A stretch of 7,119 bases of DNA from Flavobacteriaceae bacterium UBA3440 (GCA_002378585.1 DFSJ01000009.1:1-7119), one strand, 5' to 3'; counted from the stretch's first letter, positions 1-6,837 are shown. A program made the numbers and translations. The notes: generated from the letters alone by a model not told the origin.

Positions 1-56
1 CTTATGTAATATATGTCCGTGATTAATGCTGAAGCGGGGTACAAAAAGAGAACAAA
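1..56. other. Short region after the DksA-like gene, nothing recognised
   Basis: On the minus strand these bases follow the TAA stop of the DksA-like gene. There is no ATG or GTG on the minus strand, no convincing hairpin with a T-run and no match to a TAnnTTTG box. In related bacteria a signal peptidase II gene (lspA) often comes next, but no start for it is visible here. Confidence 0.6.
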
Positions 57-440
57 TTACTTCTGCATGTTTTTGGCCTCAATGCTCAACGTAGCGTGAG
101 GAACTAACTTAAGGCGCTCTTTAGAAATCAATTTTCCGGTGACACGGCACACGCCGTATGTTTTATTTTCAATGCGCAACAAAGCGTTTTTCAAATCGCG
201 AATAAACTTCTCCTGACGGATGGCGAGCTGGGTATTGGCCTCTTTACTCATGGTTTCAGAACCCTCTTCAAATGCCTTAAAGGTAGGAGAAGTATCATCG
301 GTTCCATTGTTTAAATCATTCATATAGGCAGACCTCAACAGCTGTAAATGCTCTTGAGCCACAACAATTTTTTCCTGAATCAACGCTTTGAACTCGGCTA
401 AGTCTTTATCTGAATATCGAACGGTGTTGTTGTCTTCCAT
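57..440 (-). CDS. DksA/TraR-family protein with degenerate zinc finger
   Basis: A 127-residue cytoplasmic protein of the DksA/TraR family, whose best-known members enter the RNA polymerase secondary channel and alter promoter response with ppGpp. Residues about 11-45 and 65-95 form the two charged helices of a probable coiled coil, joined by a turn around NGTDDTSPTFKAFEEG. The C-terminal module reads YGVCRVTGKLISKERLKLVPHATLSIEA (95-122). Of the four zinc cysteines only C98 remains; the others fall at T101, S119 and A122, so zinc binding is unlikely. The aspartate-rich DxxDxA tip of E. coli DksA is not clearly present. The same form is, as I recall, usual in flavobacteria, where it often follows ileS. 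The ATG is two bases after the ileS stop with no Shine-Dalgarno, implying co-transcription and perhaps translational coupling. Whether it regulates transcription is inferred from family only. Confidence 0.88.
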   Translation of the reverse strand: MEDNNTVRYSDKDLAEFKALIQEKIVVAQEHLQLLRSAYMNDLNNGTDDTSPTFKAFEEGSETMSKEANTQLAIRQEKFIRDLKNALLRIENKTYGVCRVTGKLISKERLKLVPHATLSIEAKNMQK

Positions 441-442
441 AG

Positions 443-3400
443 CTATCGGCTTAATTGTATCGAAATTTGGGTCTGTACGTCGTCAAATGCAATGAGTGTT
501 CCATCGGCCATTTGGTCTTCAAAAATCACCTCCTTGGCAAGGGTCTCATTCATGAGATAGGCTAAGTTAGCATTAATTGCCATTTCCACAATACCGTCCT
601 TCAAAATCCGCACGACTATGTGGTCTGTAACCGCTAATCCGCTGTCTTTGCGCAAGTTCTGTATGCGATTGACCATTTCTCGGGTGATCCCTTCGGCGAC
701 CAAATCTTGATTTAACGTGATATCCAAGGCCACGGTCTGCCCGCCTTCAGAGGCGACCAACCAACCTTCAATGTCTTGAGCCGCAATCAATACATCTTCT
801 TCTGAAATGGTGATGGTCTTGTTTCCTAAATCCAAATCAAAGGTGCCGTGTTTTTCGATGTGGCTGATGCCTGAAGCGTCCATTGAGGCGATCGCTGCGG
901 CGATCGCCTTCATGTCTTGCCCAAATTTAGGCCCTAGTGTTTTAAAGTTAGCTTTGATCTGCTTGACCAAAATGCCATCCTCATCGGTAACCATGACCAG
1001 TTCTTTGACGTTGACTTCCGCCTTCACCAAATCAGCAATAGCCTCTATTCGGGAGCGATCCGCATCGTTCTGTACCGGAACCATCAAGCGCTGTAGGGGT
1101 TGACGCACCTTGATTTTTTCCTTTTGGCGGATCGATAGTGTCAGCGAACACAGTTTTTGTGCGAGTTCCATTTTCTGCTCCAACGCTTGATCAATCAAGG
1201 CAGAATCCGCGACGGGAAATAACGCTAGATGCACGCTGGAGGGGGCCTCACTGCGGGCAATTGAGGTTAAATCACGGTACAACTGATCCATATAAAAGGG
1301 AGCAATAGGCGCTGAAATCAGGGCAACGGTTTCCAAACACTGATAAAGGGTCTGGTAAGCTGCGATTTTGTCCGTCCCATAGGAAGACTTCCAGAATCTT
1401 CTGCGGCACAAACGCACATACCAGTTGCTCAAGTGCTCTTGAACAAAATCACTGATCGCGCGCGCAGCGCGCGTAGGTTCGTATTCGCCATAGGCTTGAT
1501 CTACGGTCTGTACCAAAGAATGCAATTCAGAAAGGATCCAACGGTCAATTTCTGGCCGTTCCCCTACCGGGATCTGATCCTCTTGGTTGGTCCACTGATC
1601 TACATTGGCATACAAGGCCAAAAATGAGTACGTATTGTACAACGTGCCAAAGAACTTGCGCTTCACCTCTGCCACTCCTTCAGGATCGAACTTGAGGTTG
1701 TCCCAGGGGTTAGCGTTAGCAATCATATACCATCTTGTCGCGTCTGGTCCGTGTTCGTTGATGATCTCAAAGGGGTCAATCGCGTTGCCCAAACGCTTGG
1801 ACATTTTCTTTCCGTCTTTGTCCAGCACCATGCCATTGGACACGACGTTTTTGTAGGCTACACTGTCAAAAACCATGGTGGCAATCGCGTGCAAAGTGTA
1901 AAACCAACCCCTGGTTTGGTCTACGCCTTCCGCGATGAAATCCGCTGGGAATTGATCGTTGTTGTCGATTAACTCTTTGTTTTCAAAAGGATAGTGCCAC
2001 TGAGCATAAGGCATGGAGCCTGAATCAAACCAAACATCGATCAAGTCGGCCTCACGGTACATCGGACGTCCATCGGGGGCCGCCAAGACAATTTGATCCA
2101 CAAAGTTTTTGTGTAGATCTAGTTTAGCGTAGTTCTCCTCGGAGTAATCCCCAGGGATAAAGTCTCCGTAGATATTTTTTTCCATCAAGCCCAACTCCAC
2201 CGAATGATTCATGGCTTCGATCAGTTCAGCCACAGAGCCGATGATGCACTCATGTGCTCCGTCAGCGGTGCGCCAAATCGGCAAAGGGATCCCCCAGTAC
2301 CTCGATCTGGAAAGGTTCCAGTCGTTGGCGTTGGCTAGCCAATGACCAAATCGTCCCTCACCAGTGGCCTTGGGTTTCCAGTTGATGGTTTGGTTGAGCG
2401 CATGCATGCGCTCACGCACCTGAGTCGCCTTAATAAACCAAGAGTCTAGGGGATAATATAAAATCGGTTTGTCGGTACGCCAGCAATTGGGGTACGAGTG
2501 GACATATTTTTCCACTTTAAAAGCCCTGTTTTGGGTTTTTAAGGCAATCGCTATTTCCACGTCTACGGACTGTTCAGGGGCCTCACCCTCGGGGTAATAG
2601 GCGTTTTTGACGTATTTGCCTGCGAGCCCCAAGCCCACCTCCGGACGAAAACGCCCTTGAAGATCGACCAAAGGCACCAGCTGTCCGTGCTCATCCTGGA
2701 CCAACATAGGAGGAATTTCTGGGACCGCTTGTTTGGACACCAAGGCGTCATCCGCTCCAAAAGTAGGCGCGGTATGCACAATACCCGTTCCGTCTTCAGT
2801 GGTGACAAAATCTCCTGAAATCACGCGAAAAGCGTTTTCTGGATGGTCAAATGGCAACACGCCTGGGATTAACTGAGCATAGCGGATACCCACCAGCTCT
2901 GTGCCCAAGAATGTGTCGCCCACCCAATATGGGATTTTTGGTTCGTTGGCGGTGTACGCTGCAAGCGCTTCGCGTTGTTCCACCTGAACGTATTTGCCGG
3001 TAAACTGCTTGGCGATGAGTGGCTCCGCCAAAATCACGGCCATGGGGGCAAACGTGTATTGGTTGTACGTGTGCACCACCGCATATTTTATTTTGGGTCC
3101 CACGGTCAGCGCCGTATTGCTGGGAAGCGTCCAAGGTGTTGTGGTCCAGGCCAATACGTACAATTCCTCAATCCCTGCTAAACCTTGTGGCAGGCCTTGA
3201 GGCAACACCTCAAACATAGCGGTGATCGTGGTATCCGTCACGTCTTGGTAGGTGCCTGGCTGGTTGAGCTCGTGGGAACTCAATCCCGTCCCGGCCTTAG
3301 GCGAATACGGCTGAATGGTGTACCCTTTGTACATCAAGCCTTTTTCGTAAATCTGCTTTAACAGCCACCACACCGACTCCATGTACTTGGGCTCATAGGT

Positions 3401-3847
3401 CACGTAAGGGTGATCCATATCCACCCAATACCCCACTTGTTGGGTCAACTCATTCCACACATCGGTGTAGCGCATTACCGCTTTGCGACAAGCCTCGTTG
3501 TATTCGGTCACTGAAATCTTGGTGCCGATATCTTCTTTAGTAATCCCCAACTCCTTTTCAACACCCAATTCAATGGGTAAACCGTGGGTATCCCAGCCCG
3601 CTTTGCGCAAAACTTGGTACCCCTTCATGGTTTTGTACCTCGGAAAAATATCTTTAATGGTTCGGGCCATCACGTGGTGAATGCCTGGCATGCCGTTGGC
3701 GGAAGGAGGTCCTTCAAAAAAAACGTAGGAAGGGGCTCCCTCACGCTGATCGACGCTCTTCTGGAATAAGCCTTCAGCCTCCCATACTGCCCTTTGATCA
3801 CGGGCGGTTTGGGCCAGGTCCAATCCCTTGTATGCTGCAAATTTCAT
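443..3847 (-). CDS. ileS: Isoleucine--tRNA ligase (IleRS, type 2, GIHH signature)
   Basis: This class I synthetase activates isoleucine with ATP, charges tRNA(Ile) and hydrolyses mischarged Val-tRNA(Ile). From the ATG at 3847 it is 1134 residues, as expected for the long IleRS of Bacteroidota. In order: the ATP-site region GPPSANGMPGIHH (46-58) with the HIGH motif altered to GIHH (55-58); the CP1 editing domain with WTTTPWTLPSNTAL (234-247) and GTGIVHTAPTFGADD (353-367), the terminal aspartates being the expected editing residues; DVWFDSG (604-610); DQTRGWFY (643-650); the KMSKR loop (681-685); then the helical anticodon-binding region (about 765-920) and a long C-terminal domain without the cysteine cluster of type 1 enzymes. 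Type 2 enzymes are generally mupirocin-resistant. An earlier in-frame ATG at 3886 would add 13 hydrophobic residues (MYFWPFLYPEYTT) unlike the family N-terminus and would precede the likely transcription start. Its TAG stop is two bases before the DksA-like start. Confidence 0.96.
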   Translation of the reverse strand: MKFAAYKGLDLAQTARDQRAVWEAEGLFQKSVDQREGAPSYVFFEGPPSANGMPGIHHVMARTIKDIFPRYKTMKGYQVLRKAGWDTHGLPIELGVEKELGITKEDIGTKISVTEYNEACRKAVMRYTDVWNELTQQVGYWVDMDHPYVTYEPKYMESVWWLLKQIYEKGLMYKGYTIQPYSPKAGTGLSSHELNQPGTYQDVTDTTITAMFEVLPQGLPQGLAGIEELYVLAWTTTPWTLPSNTALTVGPKIKYAVVHTYNQYTFAPMAVILAEPLIAKQFTGKYVQVEQREALAAYTANEPKIPYWVGDTFLGTELVGIRYAQLIPGVLPFDHPENAFRVISGDFVTTEDGTGIVHTAPTFGADDALVSKQAVPEIPPMLVQDEHGQLVPLVDLQGRFRPEVGLGLAGKYVKNAYYPEGEAPEQSVDVEIAIALKTQNRAFKVEKYVHSYPNCWRTDKPILYYPLDSWFIKATQVRERMHALNQTINWKPKATGEGRFGHWLANANDWNLSRSRYWGIPLPIWRTADGAHECIIGSVAELIEAMNHSVELGLMEKNIYGDFIPGDYSEENYAKLDLHKNFVDQIVLAAPDGRPMYREADLIDVWFDSGSMPYAQWHYPFENKELIDNNDQFPADFIAEGVDQTRGWFYTLHAIATMVFDSVAYKNVVSNGMVLDKDGKKMSKRLGNAIDPFEIINEHGPDATRWYMIANANPWDNLKFDPEGVAEVKRKFFGTLYNTYSFLALYANVDQWTNQEDQIPVGERPEIDRWILSELHSLVQTVDQAYGEYEPTRAARAISDFVQEHLSNWYVRLCRRRFWKSSYGTDKIAAYQTLYQCLETVALISAPIAPFYMDQLYRDLTSIARSEAPSSVHLALFPVADSALIDQALEQKMELAQKLCSLTLSIRQKEKIKVRQPLQRLMVPVQNDADRSRIEAIADLVKAEVNVKELVMVTDEDGILVKQIKANFKTLGPKFGQDMKAIAAAIASMDASGISHIEKHGTFDLDLGNKTITISEEDVLIAAQDIEGWLVASEGGQTVALDITLNQDLVAEGITREMVNRIQNLRKDSGLAVTDHIVVRILKDGIVEMAINANLAYLMNETLAKEVIFEDQMADGTLIAFDDVQTQISIQLSR
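886..909. repeat. 10-bp perfect inverted repeat with two GCGATCGC octamers in ileS
   Basis: AGGCGATCGC (886-895) and GCGATCGCCT (900-909) are perfect complements around a four-base loop (TGCG on the plus strand). Each arm contains the palindromic octamer GCGATCGC. The stretch encodes K980-S988 (KAIAAAIAS), so the protein repeat Ala-Ile-Ala is written with the same codons twice. No T-run follows on the minus strand, so it does not look like a terminator. Confidence 0.6.
1457..1473. repeat. Alternating C-G tract with 7-bp inverted repeat in ileS
   Basis: Nine bases of strictly alternating C and G (1457-1465), one A, then seven more (1467-1473). Bases 1459-1465 and 1467-1473 are perfect inverted complements around the A at 1466. 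It encodes T792-A797 (TRAARA) in the anticodon-binding region. It is clearly more GC-rich than its surroundings and could form a cruciform or Z-DNA, although the Arg/Ala codons largely explain it. Confidence 0.5.
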
Positions 3848-3875
3848 GGTCGTGTATTCTGGGTATAGAAAAGGC

Positions 3876-3905
3876 CAAAAATACACATTTCCACCGACAT
3901 ACAGG
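3876..3905 (-). promoter_or_regulatory. ileS: Possible Bacteroidota-type promoter for ileS
   Basis: The minus strand reads TATTTTTG at 3876-3883, an exact match to the TAnnTTTG -7 box of Bacteroidota sigma factors. A weak -33 element (CCTG, 3902-3905, instead of TTTG) lies 18 bases upstream. Transcription would begin at about 3868-3870, roughly 20 bases before the ATG at 3847 and after the earlier in-frame ATG at 3886. It falls in the 60-base gap after the receptor gene, the only intergenic gap of this size between two genes here. Confidence 0.3.
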
Positions 3906-3907
3906 CG

Positions 3908-6136
3908 CTAAATGCGCATACCCAACCGCAGCAAAAGATTCCTTCCTGGGGCGCTGATACCGGAAGAATACGTCCGGTAGCGACGGTTGGTTACATTCTC
4001 CAAACTACACCCTAAGGTGAGGTGGTCATTCCACTGATGGGCCAGCCTTAATCCCCATGTTGACCAGGAAGGGCTGTAGGGTAAGCCCTGTTGATCCAAA
4101 GCGTAGATGTACGGCTTGGAAACCTCGCTCTCAGGGAGCCTTGACGCACTGATTTCCCCTTGAACATCCCAAACAATGGAAGCGTTCCACTGCTGGTGCG
4201 CGTACCCTAGTCGCATCTGCCCAAAACTAGGGGGAATGTGCCTGCCCCTGGTGAGTGCTCCTCCCTCTTGACGCTCTCCTCCAGTGGCCGTACTGTACTG
4301 TGCTTGTGCGCTCCATCGAGTATCTATCTGCCAATCCACACTGGCCTCCAATCCGTAGTAATAGGCGAGGTCAATATTTTCCAAGCGCTGCTCCAAAAAC
4401 TTCTCCCCTTGATAAATCACTTCCGTGGAAGAGGAGTTCCACTGACGAATCATCGCCTGCTCCATTCGGGTGTAAAACCCGGTAACGCGCACAAGCCAAT
4501 CAGACCCCCAGCTCTGTTGTACACCGAGATCAAAACCCGTGGCGTATTCCGGTTTTAGTTTCGGATTAGGGACCACTACAAAAAGGGCGTCGGGATCGAA
4601 AATCTTGGCGTAATCATCGATGTTGGGGGCTCTAAATCCTCGAGAGACATTCGCGCTCCATTTTTGGTGGTTGTTTGGCTGGAAGGTTGTCCCAAGCTGT
4701 CCTGTGAGCGCGGTGGCCTTGAACGAAACGGCGCCAAATTCAAACGCATCCCATCTTGGATCAAAAGCCGCTTTTGAAAACACACTGGAATAGCGCAAAC
4801 CTAACGTTGAATGCCAGCCAGGGCTCCATTGTCTTTGTTGGCTGACATAGAGTGCTGAGGCATTCCATATGGCCCCATCGGGGTATCTAGAAATCTCTGG
4901 CACCTCTGACCGGTCTCTTAGATCAATCGCTGAAGCCTGAGAGGATATTTGGTTCCAAATCTGCTCAAATCCCCAATTCCACTGAGTGGCTTTGCCCGTT
5001 GATTTGTTGAAATCTGCGCTGACAGTCTGCATAGCGACATTTTCATCCGAATGGTGCCGAGTGGGATTATTGAATTTTCGGTCGTTGCGGCTTTCGCTGA
5101 AGTACTGTTGGGCGACATGTATCTTCATCTGATCGTACCACCCTATTTTTGGGCTGTGCTGAGCCCAACCATGAGCCATGCCCCAAATTTGTGGGCCGTA
5201 ATACCATTGAGCGTAGCGCGGTGAACCATCAGAGTTGGGCTGTAAAAGTCGATCGTAACGGGCGTATTCTCCTGTTTCACTCCAGTAGGTATCCAAGCCA
5301 AACATCCATGAATCACTGGGCTTGAAATGAAGTTTTTGTGTGGCATTCCATTGCCGATATCCAGAAGGTTTTTGTCGTTCACTACGGGTATTGGGCGTCC
5401 ATTGATCCTGTATTCCGCTTTCTAGACTTGGGTGGGGATCTGGGGTCACTTGAAAAGGCTGTAGGTAGTCTTCAGGGCCAAACCTGCCCATCCGCAAATC
5501 CCCAAAATCAGTTTGGCTAAAGTCCGCAGACCACGCCCAACGACTTCCGCTGTGGGATACCCTGAAGTGAGCCGTTTGTTCTTGGTTGGCGGAAGAACTC
5601 CTTAGGTCTACATCACCATGCCAAACCCGGCCGTTTTCCTGATCCATAAATGAAGGCTTTTGGGTGTAATAATGAATTACTCCGCCCAAGGCATCGCTGC
5701 CATAAACCACGGAACCCGCTCCGTATAGCACCTCTACCCGATCAAGCGTAAAGGGATCAACGGATAAGCTGTTTTGCAAATTACCGCTGCGAAAAATAGC
5801 GCTGTTCATTCGAACACCGTCAACAGCCAGCAATATTCTGTTGGCTGAAAATCCTCTAATCATGGGACTCCCTCCCCCTAACTGACTTTTTTGGACATAA
5901 ACCTGTCCGCTTTGTTGCAATAAATCAGCGGCTGTTTGAGGCGCTCCTAGAAGAAAAGATTTTTTGGACAGCACCACGACTTTTTGGGGTACTTTGAGCT
6001 GGTTTTGTGCCCAATTTGAGGCGGACAAAACCACTTCTTCTAGTGAAATAGAGCTGGGCTTCACCAGGGTGTCCTGCGCGTACAGAGGGTGCGCCAAAAA
6101 AAAGACAACAATAAAAAGTTTAGGCAAATAATTCAT
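3908..6136 (-). CDS. TonB-dependent outer-membrane receptor
   Basis: This is a 742-residue outer-membrane importer driven by TonB-ExbBD. Residues 1-20 form a signal peptide (MNYLPKLFIVVFFLAHPLYA) with likely cleavage before Q21. EEVVLSA (33-39) is a plausible TonB box. The plug domain (about 48-160) has RGFSANRILLAVDGVRM (94-110) and VEVLYGAGSVVYGSDALGG (134-152). The remainder is a beta-barrel with many aromatic residues, ending in the outer-membrane signature ENVTNRRYRTYSSGISAPGR and a strand finishing GMRI. It carries a FRAP box (501-504) and an NPKL box (524-527), as in haem/haemoglobin-type receptors, but no histidine lies between them, so haem uptake is only a possibility; siderophores, other metal complexes or vitamins are alternatives. 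There is no N-terminal carboxypeptidase-like extension and no SusD partner in view. Translation starts 17 bases inside recO, suggesting coupling; ileS follows after 60 bases. The start is fixed by the signal peptide. Confidence 0.9.
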   Translation of the reverse strand: MNYLPKLFIVVFFLAHPLYAQDTLVKPSSISLEEVVLSASNWAQNQLKVPQKVVVLSKKSFLLGAPQTAADLLQQSGQVYVQKSQLGGGSPMIRGFSANRILLAVDGVRMNSAIFRSGNLQNSLSVDPFTLDRVEVLYGAGSVVYGSDALGGVIHYYTQKPSFMDQENGRVWHGDVDLRSSSANQEQTAHFRVSHSGSRWAWSADFSQTDFGDLRMGRFGPEDYLQPFQVTPDPHPSLESGIQDQWTPNTRSERQKPSGYRQWNATQKLHFKPSDSWMFGLDTYWSETGEYARYDRLLQPNSDGSPRYAQWYYGPQIWGMAHGWAQHSPKIGWYDQMKIHVAQQYFSESRNDRKFNNPTRHHSDENVAMQTVSADFNKSTGKATQWNWGFEQIWNQISSQASAIDLRDRSEVPEISRYPDGAIWNASALYVSQQRQWSPGWHSTLGLRYSSVFSKAAFDPRWDAFEFGAVSFKATALTGQLGTTFQPNNHQKWSANVSRGFRAPNIDDYAKIFDPDALFVVVPNPKLKPEYATGFDLGVQQSWGSDWLVRVTGFYTRMEQAMIRQWNSSSTEVIYQGEKFLEQRLENIDLAYYYGLEASVDWQIDTRWSAQAQYSTATGGERQEGGALTRGRHIPPSFGQMRLGYAHQQWNASIVWDVQGEISASRLPESEVSKPYIYALDQQGLPYSPSWSTWGLRLAHQWNDHLTLGCSLENVTNRRYRTYSSGISAPGRNLLLRLGMRI

Positions 6137-6836
6137 AGAGCACGGGCAAGGATTTGGGTGCGCGAAACTCTGGGATATGCATTTTATAATAAGCCATTAA
6201 AAGTTCCAGCACCTGTTTTTTGGTTGTTTTGGTCAGTGTTATCTGCCCAAAATCATCAAATTCCGTGCCTAATAATTCATTCAGCGCATCCACAGCAGCG
6301 CCCGTATAGGTATGGGCGGTGGGATCAGCCACAAAAGCCCCTTCTAACAAATCAAAATATCGGGAGGCCCCAACCGTTTTATCTGGGTAAAAACCGAGAA
6401 ATCTGGTCAGTTCCAGCAAAAAATGAATGTGAAAAACACCCATAGAAGCTCCTTGGTCCAAAGCGATTAGTCGCTGAGAAATGAACGAATAAAGCGCCTC
6501 GTTGCGTTCCTCTTCTTTGATGGCCATACCCAAAACCTCGGACAAGAAAAGCACCAACGCATTGAGGTAAACGTCTGTGTGTAACCGCTGGTAAGGATAG
6601 TCTATATGGGCCTCTGAAATGGTGTGTAGCCCCTTGTTGGGACGGTGAACGGCGACTAATGCTAACTGGGATAAAGGAAAAAACAGGGCTGGTTTCAGCC
6701 CTGTTTTTCTTTTGGCCAAAAGGCCTTTTAACATATAGGAGCAGATGCCCTCACTTTCGGTGAACACCTTGATGATCAAGCTCTGTTCTCCGTATTTTAT
6801 TTGAGAAAGGACGATCCCTCGGGTGCGTATTTGCAT
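6120..6836 (-). CDS. recO: DNA repair protein RecO
   Basis: RecO is a cytoplasmic mediator of the RecFOR pathway: it anneals single strands and, with RecR, helps load RecA onto SSB-coated DNA. From the ATG at 6836 the product is 238 residues, normal for the family (about 240). The N-terminal OB-fold region (about 1-80) opens with MQIRTRGIVLSQIKYGEQSL, followed by the positively charged stretch KGLLAKRKTGLKPALFF (38-53). The rest is the helical C-terminal domain, including LELTRFLGFYPD (141-152) and YFDLLEGAFV (160-169). Only one cysteine (C32) is present, so the zinc-binding cysteine set of some RecO proteins is absent. An earlier in-frame ATG at 6872 would overlap gdhA and is rejected; the chosen start has an AAGGAG site. 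gdhA ends one base upstream, and the receptor gene begins within the last 17 bases. A terminator-like hairpin lies within codons 43-53. Confidence 0.93.
   Translation of the reverse strand: MQIRTRGIVLSQIKYGEQSLIIKVFTESEGICSYMLKGLLAKRKTGLKPALFFPLSQLALVAVHRPNKGLHTISEAHIDYPYQRLHTDVYLNALVLFLSEVLGMAIKEEERNEALYSFISQRLIALDQGASMGVFHIHFLLELTRFLGFYPDKTVGASRYFDLLEGAFVADPTAHTYTGAAVDALNELLGTEFDDFGQITLTKTTKKQVLELLMAYYKMHIPEFRAPKSLPVLYELFA
6679..6708 (-). terminator. Terminator-like hairpin within recO coding sequence
   Basis: Two perfect 13-base arms (6679-6691 and 6696-6708) flank a four-base loop (gttt on the plus strand, AAAC on the minus strand). Each arm has a GC-rich core (CAGGGCTG / CAGCCCTG) and a five-base A or T run at its outer end. 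On the minus strand the hairpin ends in six T followed by CC; on the plus strand it ends in TTTTTCTTTT. This is the form of a bidirectional intrinsic terminator. It sits about 128 bases after the recO start and encodes R43-F53, so it is coding sequence as well. It could attenuate gdhA transcription before the downstream genes when recO is poorly translated, but that is inference. Confidence 0.4.
6710..6729. repeat. Two overlapping 12-bp perfect palindromes
   Basis: TTTTGGCCAAAA occupies 6710-6721 and AAAAGGCCTTTT occupies 6718-6729; they share the four A at 6718-6721. Both are perfect self-complementary sequences within recO codons 36-43 (around MLKGLLAK). They lie one base from the 13-bp hairpin at 6679-6708, making about 50 bases of nearly continuous dyad symmetry. 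No protein family is implied; the function, if any, is unknown. Confidence 0.6.
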
Positions 6837-6837
6837 G

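Noticed and set aside
1..56. Start of lspA or a terminator after the DksA-like gene
   Set aside because: No suitable start codon, membrane-helix coding sequence or stem with T-run can be seen in these bases.
886..909. GCGATCGC octamers as cyanobacterial HIP1 elements
   Set aside because: Only two copies, both explained by Ala-Ile-Ala codons, and every protein in the window points to Bacteroidota.
922..929. Minus-strand TAAATTTG, a -7-like box inside ileS that could drive the DksA-like gene
   Set aside because: No TTG-type -33 element at the proper spacing was found, it is nearly 500 bases from the start, and the short motif is expected by chance.
807..1103. Plus-strand open frame of 98 codons opposite ileS
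   Set aside because: It lies wholly antisense to a conserved part of IleRS, has no recognisable protein features and no start context; other plus-strand open frames here, such as 6089-6445 opposite recO, are the same kind of shadow.
3182..3205. Tandem LPQG-LPQG in IleRS (residues 215-222)
   Set aside because: The two copies use different codons and lie in a variable part of the editing insertion; it looks like ordinary loop variation.
3848..3886. Upstream in-frame start for ileS adding 13 residues
   Set aside because: The added residues do not resemble the family N-terminus, and the likely promoter box overlaps them, so a transcript from it would not contain this ATG.
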